DNA of 14,948 nucleotides, from positions 1 through 14,948 of the forward strand of contig JALLAZ010000503.1 in assembly GCA_036939755.1 (NCBI GenBank). The letters run 5' to 3'. The notes under the pieces are model-generated. The model was not told the origin of the DNA and did no database searches. It worked only from the letters and a program-made list of their open reading frames with translations. The position numbers and the translations under genes were made by a program. Numbering within the stretch: the stretch's first letter is position 1; each line of letters begins with the position of its first letter. Positions 14,755-14,948 of this stretch are shown in pieces. Source of the DNA: Stephanodiscus triporus. Lineage: Eukaryota; Bacillariophyta; Thalassiosirophyceae; Thalassiosirales; Thalassiosiraceae.

Positions 14755-14948
14755 ATCGCAACTCGTGGGTTTAATGAGAACTTTTTAAATAGTTCCTCCT
14801 GTTCGTCGTTGGGCGGCTCCTGCTTTTTCGTTGCGCTCGTTCTGTTTCGTTGTTTTTGTTCTTGGCGTCACTGGTTTGTCCACACATACCTAACTACCGT
14901 AGAATACGCGGTCGAAGCAATGAAAATGTCCCCTCTTTCTCGCACCAA
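14755..14948. other. Upstream region of the aminotransferase, no gene seen
   Basis: It presumably holds the 5' leader and promoter of the minus-strand aminotransferase. It is T-rich on the plus strand. No open frame or known element is evident. Confidence 0.4.

Noticed and set aside
1..14948. CRISPR array, bacterial operon, or prophage content
   Set aside because: No regularly spaced repeats were seen; the spliced introns and targeting peptides show that this is eukaryotic nuclear DNA.

Overview
The window is nuclear DNA from a eukaryote, most likely a diatom or a close stramenopile relative. The first gene begins with a signal peptide ending in an A|F cleavage context followed by an S/P-rich stretch, which is the bipartite plastid address of algae with secondary plastids. 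Introns are short GT-AG introns (72-104 nt, one of 270 nt). The genes are GC-rich and full of CGA/TCG-type trinucleotide runs that encode homopolymers, and they sit in AT-rich spacers. I cannot name the species.

Layout. (1) 215-2260 (+): single-exon gene for a plastid-targeted membrane protein resembling the uncharacterised chloroplast protein At5g03900. (2) 2261-5320: gene-poor spacer holding a compact hairpin-in-stem structure, a three-copy GC-rich foldback repeat and a purine-rich low-complexity stretch. (3) 5321-6401 (-): unrecognised gene in one or two frames, possibly the cargo of a DNA transposon because nested inverted repeats flank it. (4) 6548-12628 (+): large seven- or eight-exon FANCJ/BRIP1-type helicase gene. 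(5) 13147-14754 (-): two-exon branched-chain aminotransferase, convergent with the helicase. The edges (1-214 and 14755-14948) show no gene.

The most unusual object is the helicase. Its Walker A, DEAH and C-terminal helicase motifs are those of FANCJ, but the protein carries at least two, probably three, extra modules: an N-terminal Cys/His-rich module like that of plant RIN13 proteins, a complete PDZ domain nested inside the iron-sulfur domain just before its last cysteine, and a RING finger in the last exon. The RING lies in a different frame from the helicase C-terminus, and an 86-nt candidate intron would join the two. If confirmed, this would be an XPD-family repair helicase combined with a peptide-binding domain and a ubiquitin-ligase domain.

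Two single-N positions (11920 and 12490) are each flanked by perfect 72-bp direct copies. These look like unmerged contig overlaps, not biology; collapsing each one restores the reading frame. Splice sites were assigned by eye from reading frame and family alignment from memory; no search was run.
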